Program-made: the position numbers and the translations under genes | The notes under the pieces: model-generated | Database searches by the model: none | The model's input: the letters and a program-made list of their open reading frames with translations, nothing else | What the model was told of the DNA's origin: nothing | DNA from: Parabacteroides sp. | GTDB lineage: Bacteria > Bacteroidota > Bacteroidia > Bacteroidales > Tannerellaceae | DNA: 61,240 bases | Reading direction: 5' to 3' | Assembly (NCBI GenBank): GCA_019417325.1 | Contig: DXVO01000027.1 | Span: forward strand, 1-61,240 | Part shown: one piece after another, positions 34,573 through 43,213 of the stretch | How the letters are laid out: each line of letters opens with the position of its first letter | Numbering within the stretch: position 1 is the stretch's first letter

Positions 34573-35967
34573 ATGAAAGAAGGACAAAAAATAGCTTCCC
34601 GTTTGTCATTTAGAGAAAAGTTCTCATATGGCCTTGGAGATGTGGGTAATAATTTTCTGTTTGACATGGGGCAGATTTACCTGCTCAAGTTTTACACCGA
34701 TTCTTTAGGGCTTCCGCCTTCTGTGGCAGGAATGCTTTTCCTGATAACTAAACTATTGGATGGCTTTACTGATATTGGGGTCGGAACATGGATTGACAGC
34801 AGAAAGAAATATGGAAAACTCGGGAAGTTTCGTCCTTTTATGCTTTATGCCACAGTTCCTTTGGCACTGTGTACAGCTGTAAGTTTTTATGTACCGGATT
34901 TCGAACTTAATGGTCGGATTATTTGGGCGTATTTATCTTATGCATTATTTGGGTTGGCATATACCATATTTAATATTCCTTATGGTTCCATGATACCGGC
35001 AATGACGAAGGATCCGGTAGAAAGATCCAGTATGGCATCTTTTCGTTGGGCTGGTGCCACTATGGGCTTATTAATTACTTCTGTTGCATTTATTCCGTTG
35101 GTTACAATTACATCAGACTTGTTTGGTCCGAGGTATAGTTATTTTGCTGCAGCTAGTGTATTTGCAGTGGTGGGTTGTATTCTCCAGTTAACATGCACTT
35201 TGAACGTTAAAGAACGATACGTTGAACAAAAACCGAAAGAAGTAAAAGGAAGCCTTATAAAGAGTTATCTTGGTATAGCAAAGAATGCCCCATTATTGAT
35301 ACTTTGTCTTGTCAATTTGTTAACATTTTCAGCTTTCAATGTGAAACTTGCTGTCCAGGTTTATTTTTGTGAATATGTTTTACATGATATTTCGGTTGTT
35401 CCTTATTTAGGCTTTTTTTCAATTGGTTGTGTTTTCATAGGTATAGCGTGCGTACAACCTTTGGTACGTCGTATGGGAAAGAAAGCTACCTATGTATTAG
35501 GAGCAATAATTTGGGGTGGTGCCGATATTGCGGCATTATTTTTAGCAAACAATACAATCTCATTTATAATTTTTGCATGTATTGCTTTTTACGGAACAGC
35601 ATTTATCAATACGTTAAATTGGGCTTTGATTTCAGATGCTGTTGAGTATGGAGAGTGGAAAACGGGTTTACGTTCGGAAGGTGTGATTTATTCATTTTTT
35701 ACATTTTTCCGTAAGCTATCTCAGGCTTTGGCAGGGTTCATCCCAGGAGTTATTTTGGCGGCAGTAGGTTATGTTGCCAATCAACAACAGACACCCCAGG
35801 CGATCGAAGGTATTCGTGGATTAATGTTCCTTTATCCAGGGGCATTAGCAATTGCAACTTTTCTGATTATGTATTACGGGTATAAACTTACTGATAAACG
35901 GTACGAGGAGATCGTACGGGAAATGGATGAACGGAAAAAACAAGGTTCAACAAGTATAAATCAATAA
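34573..35967 (+). CDS. MFS sugar transporter (GPH/MelB-like cation symporter)
   Basis: A 464-residue inner-membrane protein with about twelve TM helices. The N-terminus FREKFSYGLGDVGNNFLFDMGQIYLLKFYTD and TKLLDGFTDIGVGTWIDSR are typical of the glycoside-pentoside-hexuronide symporters (MelB, YihO/YihP, XynB). The ATG at 34573 is preferred to a TTG at 34564. It should carry the released monosaccharide or glycoside into the cytoplasm for the enzymes that follow. E. coli sulfoquinovose importers belong to the same family, which fits, but does not prove, the sulfosugar model. Confidence 0.9.
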   Translation: MKEGQKIASRLSFREKFSYGLGDVGNNFLFDMGQIYLLKFYTDSLGLPPSVAGMLFLITKLLDGFTDIGVGTWIDSRKKYGKLGKFRPFMLYATVPLALCTAVSFYVPDFELNGRIIWAYLSYALFGLAYTIFNIPYGSMIPAMTKDPVERSSMASFRWAGATMGLLITSVAFIPLVTITSDLFGPRYSYFAAASVFAVVGCILQLTCTLNVKERYVEQKPKEVKGSLIKSYLGIAKNAPLLILCLVNLLTFSAFNVKLAVQVYFCEYVLHDISVVPYLGFFSIGCVFIGIACVQPLVRRMGKKATYVLGAIIWGGADIAALFLANNTISFIIFACIAFYGTAFINTLNWALISDAVEYGEWKTGLRSEGVIYSFFTFFRKLSQALAGFIPGVILAAVGYVANQQQTPQAIEGIRGLMFLYPGALAIATFLIMYYGYKLTDKRYEEIVREMDERKKQGSTSINQ

Positions 35968-35971
35968 TAAA

Positions 35972-37312
35972 ATGGATATGAAACTAAATGTTGCATTTTT
36001 CTCTAATGGACGATTAACATTTTCTGTTCCAGATGCAGAAGCAAATAGAATAGCTTCTGTTAGGATGTTGGAGAACGTTTTTGGTCGGATTTTGACTTCG
36101 GAGGAGTTGTTGACTGCTCCGGAAATGGTGGGGAAGTTTGCCGATACACTTACTCAGCCTGATTTGATTATATATCAGTGTACAACATTTATAGGAGCAG
36201 ATTTTATGACCGAAATAACTCGCCGGTTTAAATGCCCGATTGCGATATGGTCTGTAAGAGAACCTTCAATTGACGGGGGGCGTTTGAAGCTAAACTCATT
36301 AACCGGAGCTTTTTCTGCAGGAAATTGTTTGTTTACCCAAGGTATACCATTCCGGTTCGTGTTTGGTAATCCCGAGGATACTACAGTTGTAGAGCAATTT
36401 AAGAAAATTGAGGCATCATTGATGCTTATAAAAAAACTGCAATCTTTAGTGATAGGTGTTGTAGGTACCCAGCCTCCTGGTTTTTCGTTCGGAGCTATAG
36501 ACCAATCTTTGTTGTCGGAAGTTTTTGGTATTCGGTTGGTACAGACTGAAGCTGCGGAAATAATGAAAGAGGCGGCTGCGTTGTCCTCTGAAGAATATCT
36601 TCCGGTATTATCGGAATTAAAAAATCGTTCGAATGGCTTGGATAAAATTCCAAGTGAAAATCAGGAAAAGTATGCCCGGTTACGTAAGGCATATCAAAAT
36701 TTCATTGACCGGAATGGAATACAAGCTATTGCATCCCGTTGTTGGCCAGATTTCTTCACAGGTTTCGGAGCTCCTGTTTGTGCGGTTCTGTCTATGTTGA
36801 ATGATAATGGTATTCCGGCATCTTGTGAAACTGATTTGGGTGGGGTGATAACCATGTTTATCGCTTCTGCATTTTCTAAAGGATCTGTTTATTTCGGAGA
36901 TCCAGTGGCTGTAGATGAGAGCTGTGACGGTATTGTGTTCTGGCATTGCGGGGCAGGTGCAACTTGTTTGTCACGTAAGAAAGAAGGAGCTGGTATCGGG
37001 GTACATCCGAATCGAAAAATAGGACCAACTATGGAGTTTGGTTTGCAAGCAGGAGAGGTGACAGTAGTCCGTTTGGGTAAGGGGAAAAACGGTTTCCGTT
37101 TCTTTGCTATGCATGGAGAAGCTTTGGACGAACCGCAAAAATTTTTCGGAACATCTGTTGTTGTCCGTCCTGCGAAAGGAAATGCTTCAGGGAAGGTTCG
37201 AGAAATTGCGGAAGATGGATGGGAACCTCATTTTGTTGTGGCTTATGGTGATATAATGGAAGAATTGAAAATGTTTTGTCAGTATCTATCTATTGAATTA
37301 ATAGAGTATTAA
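35972..37312 (+). CDS. L-fucose/arabinose-isomerase-fold protein (aldose-ketose isomerase candidate)
   Basis: A 446-residue cytoplasmic protein related to COG2407-type isomerases. The C-terminal half carries the putative metal ligands E286 and D288 in ASCETDLGGVITM, D310 in FGDPVAV and H325 in FWHCGAGA, in the order seen in fucose isomerases. It is shorter than FucI (about 590), so substrate may differ. It starts 4 bases after the transporter gene. In the proposed pathway it would convert an imported aldose (sulfoquinovose in the sulfo-TK model) to a ketose for transketolase. An L-fucose or other sugar isomerase remains possible. Confidence 0.8.
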   Translation: MDMKLNVAFFSNGRLTFSVPDAEANRIASVRMLENVFGRILTSEELLTAPEMVGKFADTLTQPDLIIYQCTTFIGADFMTEITRRFKCPIAIWSVREPSIDGGRLKLNSLTGAFSAGNCLFTQGIPFRFVFGNPEDTTVVEQFKKIEASLMLIKKLQSLVIGVVGTQPPGFSFGAIDQSLLSEVFGIRLVQTEAAEIMKEAAALSSEEYLPVLSELKNRSNGLDKIPSENQEKYARLRKAYQNFIDRNGIQAIASRCWPDFFTGFGAPVCAVLSMLNDNGIPASCETDLGGVITMFIASAFSKGSVYFGDPVAVDESCDGIVFWHCGAGATCLSRKKEGAGIGVHPNRKIGPTMEFGLQAGEVTVVRLGKGKNGFRFFAMHGEALDEPQKFFGTSVVVRPAKGNASGKVREIAEDGWEPHFVVAYGDIMEELKMFCQYLSIELIEY

Positions 37313-37331
37313 TGAGTTAAAAAATGATGAA

Positions 37332-38003
37332 ATGAAGCTGGAAGAATTACAAAAGTTAAATCCTCATATTTCAATAAAAAAGATATGTGACGATGCTTTT
37401 ACTCCTTATGGAAAATTGATTGCAGAATATGACTTTTCCGATTTGATTTCTTTTATGGAGAGGAATACGGAAATACCAGCTGAAGGGAATTGCTATATCG
37501 CTTCTGTTCCTAAATTGGAGGAGATGCCGGTAAAAGGAGAGTTGGAAAATGAATTTTATGGAGAAATGCCTATTCAAATCGGTTATTGCAATGGTCAAAA
37601 TTCGACATTGAACGGTTTGGAATACCATAAAGGGAGTGAAGTGGATATAGCAGTTACGGATTTAGTACTTATGCTGGGAAAACTTCAACAAGTCCGGGAT
37701 AAGGAGTATGATGTGAAGGATGTAGAGATCTTTTATGTACCGAAAGGGACAGCTTTGCAATTGTATGAAACGACTTTGCATTTTAGCCCTTGTAAAGTCT
37801 CCGGTTCAGGCTTTAAATGTGTGGTTGTACTGCCGAAAGGTACGAATACGGAACTGAAAACTTTTGAAGCGGCAGCTCCAAAAGACGTTCTTCTATTTGC
37901 AAAGAATAAATGGCTGATAGCTCATCCGCAGCGTATTCCTTTAATTCAGAAGGGGGCTTATCCGGGAATCAAAGGTGAGAATATAGAAATTAAAATAGTA
38001 TAG
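37332..38003 (+). CDS. DUF4867 family protein (cupin-like)
   Basis: A 223-residue protein with DUF4867 features: LNPHISIKKICDDAFTPYGKLI at the start, a GLEYHKGSEVDIAVTDLVLMLG stretch with His and Glu residues suited to metal binding in a cupin barrel, and IFYVPKGTALQLYETTLHFSPCKV. No signal peptide. The family has no function I can name; its position between a sugar isomerase-like gene and split transketolase suggests a sugar isomerase, epimerase (mutarotase) or accessory role on the same substrate. Confidence 0.8.
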   Translation: MKLEELQKLNPHISIKKICDDAFTPYGKLIAEYDFSDLISFMERNTEIPAEGNCYIASVPKLEEMPVKGELENEFYGEMPIQIGYCNGQNSTLNGLEYHKGSEVDIAVTDLVLMLGKLQQVRDKEYDVKDVEIFYVPKGTALQLYETTLHFSPCKVSGSGFKCVVVLPKGTNTELKTFEAAAPKDVLLFAKNKWLIAHPQRIPLIQKGAYPGIKGENIEIKIV

Positions 38004-38024
38004 AATTCAAAAAAAAAATCCGTT

Positions 38025-38852
38025 ATGGAAAAAGAAGAAATGAAAGAACTGGAAGAAAAAGCCAGGGAGATTAGAAAAATAACAATCGATACGATTGGGT
38101 ATTTGGGAGTTGGTCATATCGGTGGAGCATTATCGATAGTGGATGTTTTGACTATCCTGTATTATAAGTATATGGATGTTTCCTGTGATAATCCTCGAAA
38201 AGAGAACCGGGATAAATTAGTTTTATCCAAAGGACATGCGGGGCCGGCTTTGTACAGTGTATTGGCTAATAAAGGCTTTTTCCCAGAGGAATGGCTGCAT
38301 ACGTTAAATGTGGGAGGTACTCGTTTACCCAGTCATTGTGATATGAACCGTACTCCAGGGATTGACATGACTACCGGTTCGCTGGGACAGGGCATATCAA
38401 CGGCAATAGGACTTGCCCTTGCAAATCGTTTGAATAAGATAGATAACAAAGTCTATTTGATAATTGGAGATGGGGAATCGAATGAAGGACAGATTTGGGA
38501 AGGTGCTATGGCTGCATCTCACTATAAACTGAATAATCTGATTGCTTTTACCGATAATAATAGAATGCAGATCGATGGTTATGTAAGCGATGTCATGGAT
38601 ATCGAAGATATAGGGGCAAAGTGGAATGCTTTCGGTTGGTTCGTACAGCGAGTGAACGGACATGATTTTGAAGACATGGCAATGGCTATCGACCGGGCTA
38701 AAAAAGAAACTATCCGTCCTTCTATGATTATTTTGGATACGATAAAAGGAAAAGGTGCCTTTTTCGCAGAAAAGAAATTGGAAAGTCATAATATGAATTT
38801 CGATTATGATACTGCGCGGAAAGCATGTGAGCTATTAGATCAAAATAAATAA
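38025..38852 (+). CDS. transketolase, N-terminal (TPP-binding) subunit
   Basis: A 275-residue protein corresponding to the first half of transketolase. It has SKGHAGPALYSVL with catalytic H71, TTGSLGQGISTAIGLALA, and the thiamine-diphosphate motif GDG (148-150) to NN (178-179). The second half is encoded by the next gene, 18 bases on, so the enzyme is a split heteromer. Transketolases move two-carbon ketol units between sugars. A dedicated split transketolase in a sugar-catabolic operon, next to an RpiB-like isomerase and a TauE exporter, is the signature of the sulfo-TK gene cluster. Confidence 0.93.
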   Translation: MEKEEMKELEEKAREIRKITIDTIGYLGVGHIGGALSIVDVLTILYYKYMDVSCDNPRKENRDKLVLSKGHAGPALYSVLANKGFFPEEWLHTLNVGGTRLPSHCDMNRTPGIDMTTGSLGQGISTAIGLALANRLNKIDNKVYLIIGDGESNEGQIWEGAMAASHYKLNNLIAFTDNNRMQIDGYVSDVMDIEDIGAKWNAFGWFVQRVNGHDFEDMAMAIDRAKKETIRPSMIILDTIKGKGAFFAEKKLESHNMNFDYDTARKACELLDQNK

Positions 38853-38870
38853 ATCAAAAAAGAAAATGAT

Positions 38871-39821
38871 ATGAGCCAGAAAGAGATGAGAGCAGTCTAT
38901 GCACAGACATTGATAGAGCTTGCTGAGAAAGATGATCGGATAGTCATCCTTGAAGCTGATTTGATGAAAGCATCAGGAACTACCTGCTTTAAAAATAAGT
39001 ATCCCGATAGAACTTTCGATATGGGTGTAGCCGAGGCTAATATGGCTGGTGCTGCAGCCGGTTTGTCTGCCGGAGGTAAAATACCTTTTGCCACAACATT
39101 TGGTTGTTTTGCTTCCCGGAGAGCGTATGATCAATTTTTTATATCGGCTAATTATGCTCACCTGAATGTAAAGCTGGTCGGTACGGATCCGGGTGTATCT
39201 GCAGCTTTCAACGGAGGTACCCATATGTCTTTTGAAGATATGGGTATTATGCGGGATGTTCCAAAGCTTGTTGTTTTTGAACCCAGCGATCCGGTATCAT
39301 TAAAACAGTTGGTAAAAGAGAGTGCCTATTATGAAGGATGCACGTACATGCGTTTACATAGGAAACCATTACCGGAACTGTATGACGAAAATGAAACTTT
39401 CGAATTAGGAAAAGGAAAAGTATTAAAAGACGGATCGGATGTAACATTGATTGCATGTGGTGGTATTATGGTTGGTGAAGCGTTGAAAGCTTGGCAACAA
39501 TTGAAAGAGAAAGGAGTTTCCGCAGCAGTTATTGACATGCATACAATTAAACCGATCGACAAAGACCTGGTACTGAAGTATGCAAAGCAAACAGGTGCGA
39601 TTGTCACTTGCGAGAACCATCAGATCATGAACGGGTTGGGATCGGCAGTATCGGAAGTCTTATCTGAGAATTATCCGATTCTTATGAAAAGGATAGGGAT
39701 TGAAGATGAGTTCGGGGAAGTCGGTACGCAGAGTTATTTACAGGAACGATTTGGATTAACAGCCGAACATATTGTGGAAGTGACCTTGAATTTATTAAAA
39801 CAATCATCATATAAAAAGTAG
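38871..39821 (+). CDS. transketolase, C-terminal (pyrimidine-binding) subunit
   Basis: A 316-residue protein forming the other half of the split transketolase. It has DMGVAEANMAGAAAGLSAGGKIPFATTF with the TPP-activating glutamate E55, DPGVSAAFNGGTHMSFEDMGIMRDVP, and the C-terminal transketolase domain with MHTIKPIDKDLVLKYA and GAIVTCENHQIMNGLGSAVSE. It ends 4 bases before the RpiB-like gene. DXS- and pyruvate-dehydrogenase-type alternatives are less likely given the strong transketolase-like features in both halves. Confidence 0.93.
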   Translation: MSQKEMRAVYAQTLIELAEKDDRIVILEADLMKASGTTCFKNKYPDRTFDMGVAEANMAGAAAGLSAGGKIPFATTFGCFASRRAYDQFFISANYAHLNVKLVGTDPGVSAAFNGGTHMSFEDMGIMRDVPKLVVFEPSDPVSLKQLVKESAYYEGCTYMRLHRKPLPELYDENETFELGKGKVLKDGSDVTLIACGGIMVGEALKAWQQLKEKGVSAAVIDMHTIKPIDKDLVLKYAKQTGAIVTCENHQIMNGLGSAVSEVLSENYPILMKRIGIEDEFGEVGTQSYLQERFGLTAEHIVEVTLNLLKQSSYKK

Positions 39822-39825
39822 AAAA

Positions 39826-40302
39826 ATGGAAAAGATTATAATCGGATGTACACGTGCGGGATTGACTCTGAAAAAAGATTTGATTGCTTATCTTGAAAAT
39901 AAAGGATATCAGTTGGAAGATGTTGGAATGAAAGAAGATGGCGAGTTTGTCCCTTATCATAAAGCGGCGGCGGCTGTGGCCAAAGGTGTTTCTTCCGGTG
40001 CATATGATAAAGGTATCATTATTTGCGGTACTGGAGCCGGAAGTGTAATTACTGCTGCAAAATTCAAAGGGGTTTATCCTGTGCATGTGACTAATACATT
40101 CATGGCAGCACAAGCAAAAGCTGTAAATAATTGTAATGTGCTTGTTTTTGGTGAATGGCTGACACCGGGCAAACATGCATGTCTGATGCTTGATGCCTGG
40201 CTGGAAACCAACTTTACGGATGGAGTTGCAGACGACTGGAAAATTTTCTTAGCCAATTGTGTCAAAGAAATCGGTGAGTTGGAAGATATAAATCTAAAAT
40301 GA
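39826..40302 (+). CDS. divergent RpiB/LacAB-family isomerase
   Basis: A 158-residue RpiB-fold protein. The catalytic-Cys loop IIICGTGAGSVITAAK is kept, but the usual DHAG is TRAG, the HNDAN motif with its ring-opening His is replaced by VNNCN, and the C-terminal GGRHxRRI phosphate-binding arginines are absent (compare the canonical copy at 58456). The substrate is therefore unlikely to be a phosphosugar or to need ring opening. A 4-deoxy-4-sulfo-erythrose, which cannot cyclise, would fit. It is embedded between the transketolase and alcohol-dehydrogenase genes with 4- and 7-base gaps. Confidence 0.88.
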   Translation: MEKIIIGCTRAGLTLKKDLIAYLENKGYQLEDVGMKEDGEFVPYHKAAAAVAKGVSSGAYDKGIIICGTGAGSVITAAKFKGVYPVHVTNTFMAAQAKAVNNCNVLVFGEWLTPGKHACLMLDAWLETNFTDGVADDWKIFLANCVKEIGELEDINLK

Positions 40303-40309
40303 AAACGAA

Positions 40310-41476
40310 ATGTTTGAACAGATTATAACAGGAACAAAAATAATAGGAACAGATCATCTGGCAGCAGATGATCTGGATAGATTGATTTTTTATTGTAAAG
40401 GGGCCGCTGCTAACGTATGTGTTATAATGGATAATAATTCATTAAAATTACGGGATGAGATGTTGGCAGATTTACAGAAAATACGTAAAGTAGAAGTATT
40501 GAATCAAGTCTTTCCAAATCCGAAAGTCGAAGATATCATGTCGATGGTAAATGCTCTTGAAGGCAAGGATATCAATATTGTTATAGGTATTGGCGGAGGT
40601 AGTTCTTTGGATTCTGCTAAAGGGGTAGCTGTAATTTTAAGTAATGGAGGGGATTTGGACGATTACTTGGGAGCTTCAGCCACAAGAAAAATTGAAAAAC
40701 GTGATGTTCAATTAGTTTTGATACCGACTACAGCCGGAACCGGTTCTGAAGTAACCAAAGTGGGAGTCTATACTTCCCGTAGTGGCCGGAAATATACATT
40801 GGGCTCTCCATTAATGCAGGCTGATATAGCACTTCTGGTGACAGATTATGTGAAAGATCTTCCTCCGGCTATCACAGCTTCAACTGCTTTTGACGCTTTA
40901 TCTCATGCCTTGGAAACATTATGGAATAAGAATGCGACTCCTTTGACGGACAGAATGGCGATTGAGAGTGCCGTACATATTTTGCAATGGATGGAAATCG
41001 CTTATGATAGTTCCATCTCGGGAGGAACAGCAGGTAGGAAGGAGATGCTCGAGGGTGCTTGTATGGCAGGTACGGCCTTTAATATTACAGGAACAGCAGC
41101 AGTTCATGCCCTTTCATTTATTTTCTCGGAAGAATGGCATGTACCTCATGGAGTAGCTTGTGCTTTTACATTGGAAGATGTTTTTCAATTGAATCTTCGG
41201 GATGAGAAAACAAGAATGCGTCTGGTACAGATAGCTCGTAAGTTGTTTGATGGGGATACGGAAGAAGCGTTACTGTCTTCTTTGTTAGATCGTATTATAA
41301 CCTTGAAGAAAAAATTTGGATTACCGTTGTCTTTGAAGGACTTGAACATAGAACTTTCGGATGAACAGGTAAATGAATTGTTTGATAAATCATTGGATGA
41401 TCCGAAAATGAAAAATAACAGTGTCAAGGTAGACTCTCGTATAATTTTCGAATTGATTAAAGGTAAAATGAAATAA
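40310..41476 (+). CDS. iron-containing alcohol dehydrogenase
   Basis: A 388-residue group III alcohol dehydrogenase. It has the NAD-binding GIGGGSSLDSAKG, the PTTAGTGSEVTKVGV loop, FDALSHALETLWNK with metal-binding Asp/His, and VHALSFIFSEEWHVPHGVACAF with the remaining His ligands. It reduces aldehydes or oxidises alcohols with NAD(H). In the sulfo-TK model it would reduce sulfoacetaldehyde to isethionate, regenerating NAD+. Other small aldehydes are possible substrates. It is tightly packed in the operon. Confidence 0.92.
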   Translation: MFEQIITGTKIIGTDHLAADDLDRLIFYCKGAAANVCVIMDNNSLKLRDEMLADLQKIRKVEVLNQVFPNPKVEDIMSMVNALEGKDINIVIGIGGGSSLDSAKGVAVILSNGGDLDDYLGASATRKIEKRDVQLVLIPTTAGTGSEVTKVGVYTSRSGRKYTLGSPLMQADIALLVTDYVKDLPPAITASTAFDALSHALETLWNKNATPLTDRMAIESAVHILQWMEIAYDSSISGGTAGRKEMLEGACMAGTAFNITGTAAVHALSFIFSEEWHVPHGVACAFTLEDVFQLNLRDEKTRMRLVQIARKLFDGDTEEALLSSLLDRIITLKKKFGLPLSLKDLNIELSDEQVNELFDKSLDDPKMKNNSVKVDSRIIFELIKGKMK

Positions 41477-41493
41477 AACGTCTGATCGTGTCA

Positions 41494-42225
41494 ATGTTTG
41501 AGATTTTATTTTTGGTAGGGCTCATCATCTTTGTCACCCATACACTGGAAGCGATAACAGGTTTTGGTTGTACGGTTTTGGCTTTTCCATTTGTGATTTT
41601 CCTGATGGATGATTTGGAGCAGGCTAAAATAGTGTTATCTATTTTGGCTTGGGCACTGGCAGCCTATTTTGTAGTAACGAAGTTTAGTTCTATTAATTGG
41701 AAACAATTTGGAATAATCCTGTTACTGGCAGGTTTGGGGTTGCCTTTGGGAATTCTGATGTTTAAAAATTTGGATGCAGCTCTTCTGAAAAAAATACTGG
41801 GCGTTTTTATTATCATATCTGCTGCTGTACAATTGTTCAAATGCTATGTACCGGATAAGGGTAATTGGAAGCTTCCCTCGTTTGTAGGTTATTTATTTCT
41901 TTTTGTCGGAGGTATTGTACATGGAGCGTTTGCCGTGGGGGGACCTTTGATAGTATTGTATTCGGCGGGTAAATTGCCTGATAAATCACAATTCAGGGCA
42001 ACGATGTGCCTTTTATGGACAACTCTAAATACAGTATTGATTCTACAATATATGAATGAAGGGAGCCTGACTTTGAAAATCGGACAGGACTTATTGTTCT
42101 TGTTACCCTTTTTGATTGCAGGTATTGTAGTTGGCGAATTAATTCATAAGAAGGTTAGCGAGATCCTTTTTCGAAAGCTTATTTTTTCATCCTTGTTTTT
42201 GGTTGGTGTGGCAATGGTTGTTTAG
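41494..42225 (+). CDS. TauE/SafE-family exporter
   Basis: A 243-residue membrane protein with about eight TM helices. The family repeat appears twice: GFGCTVLAFPFVIFLMDD near the start and GIVHGAFAVGGPLIVLYSAG in the second half. A GTG at 41488 would add two residues; the ATG at 41494 is preferred. TauE/SafE proteins export sulfite or organosulfonates such as sulfoacetate. An exporter of this family at the end of a sugar-degradation cluster is strong contextual evidence that the operon makes a sulfonated end product. Confidence 0.9.
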   Translation: MFEILFLVGLIIFVTHTLEAITGFGCTVLAFPFVIFLMDDLEQAKIVLSILAWALAAYFVVTKFSSINWKQFGIILLLAGLGLPLGILMFKNLDAALLKKILGVFIIISAAVQLFKCYVPDKGNWKLPSFVGYLFLFVGGIVHGAFAVGGPLIVLYSAGKLPDKSQFRATMCLLWTTLNTVLILQYMNEGSLTLKIGQDLLFLLPFLIAGIVVGELIHKKVSEILFRKLIFSSLFLVGVAMVV

Positions 42226-42257
42226 GGAGAATGGTATAATAAATAAAGAACAAACTT

Positions 42258-43187
42258 ATGGAACGAAGGAATTTTATCAAGAAGGCCGCTTGTGGTATAG
42301 CGTTTACCGGTGTAAGTAGAAACATTTTTTCTACCACCTCGGAATCTTCAAGGCCCATAACTTCCAATAAAGCGAAGTTTACAATGAAGTATGCTCCGAC
42401 ATTGGAAATGTTTAATGCACATGCCGGTAAAGACCCTATTGATAATCTTAAGTTTATAGCAGATCAGGGTTTCCGGGCTGCTTACGATTTAGGATTGGTA
42501 GGCCGTCCGCCAGCCGAGCAGGAAAAGATAGCGAATGAGGCACAGCGTCTAGGGTTGGAATTGGGCCAGTTTTCCCTGAAAACAGCAGGGGGCGTACATT
42601 TTGTATTGAATGATTCTTCCAGCCGAGAATGGATGAAAAAAAAGATGGAGGCAGGTCTGGAAGTCCAAAAACGGACTGGAATAAATAAGGGGCTTGTTGT
42701 TTTGGGGAACATTGACCCGAAGTTGCATTTAGAATATCAGACGGCAAATGTTATTGATAATTTACGGATGTGTTGTGATATAGTTGGAAACGCAGGACTG
42801 GAATTAGTTTTAGAGCCGTTAAATACCTTGATTAATCATCCCGGAGTATTTCTTACACGAACGTCTCAGGCAAAAATGATTTGTGTGGCGGTTAACCATC
42901 CCTGTTGTAAGTTGGTAGATGACTTGTATCATCAGCAGGTTACGGAAGGAAATTTAATACCTAATCTGGAAATGTGTTGGGATCATATTGGTTCAATCCA
43001 TATAGGAGATAATCCGGGCCGTAACGAACCGACAACCGGTGAGATAAACTATACGAATATATTCCGGTATCTTCATAATAGGGGGTATAACGATATTTTA
43101 TCGTGTGAACATGGGAAAAGTAAGCCGGGTAAAGAAGGTGAGCTGGCTGTTATTAAAGCTTATCGGGAAGTTGACCCGGATGCATAA
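42258..43187 (+). CDS. TIM-barrel hydroxypyruvate isomerase-like protein, Tat-exported
   Basis: A 309-residue protein with a twin-arginine-like start (MERRNFIKKAACGIAF) and a xylose-isomerase-like TIM barrel (about 40-305). It has KYAPTLEMFNAHAG, the EPLNTLINHPGVF metal-ligand strand, CCKLVDDLYHQQVTEG and IGSIHIGDNPGRNEPTTGEINY, which are features of Hyi-type proteins. Export makes hydroxypyruvate an unlikely substrate. It may act on keto-sugars made by the Gfo/Idh enzyme. It follows TauE by 32 bases and continues the operon. Confidence 0.85.
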   Translation: MERRNFIKKAACGIAFTGVSRNIFSTTSESSRPITSNKAKFTMKYAPTLEMFNAHAGKDPIDNLKFIADQGFRAAYDLGLVGRPPAEQEKIANEAQRLGLELGQFSLKTAGGVHFVLNDSSSREWMKKKMEAGLEVQKRTGINKGLVVLGNIDPKLHLEYQTANVIDNLRMCCDIVGNAGLELVLEPLNTLINHPGVFLTRTSQAKMICVAVNHPCCKLVDDLYHQQVTEGNLIPNLEMCWDHIGSIHIGDNPGRNEPTTGEINYTNIFRYLHNRGYNDILSCEHGKSKPGKEGELAVIKAYREVDPDA

Positions 43188-43213
43188 TTATCTAATTTAT
43201 AAAATTGTAAAAT

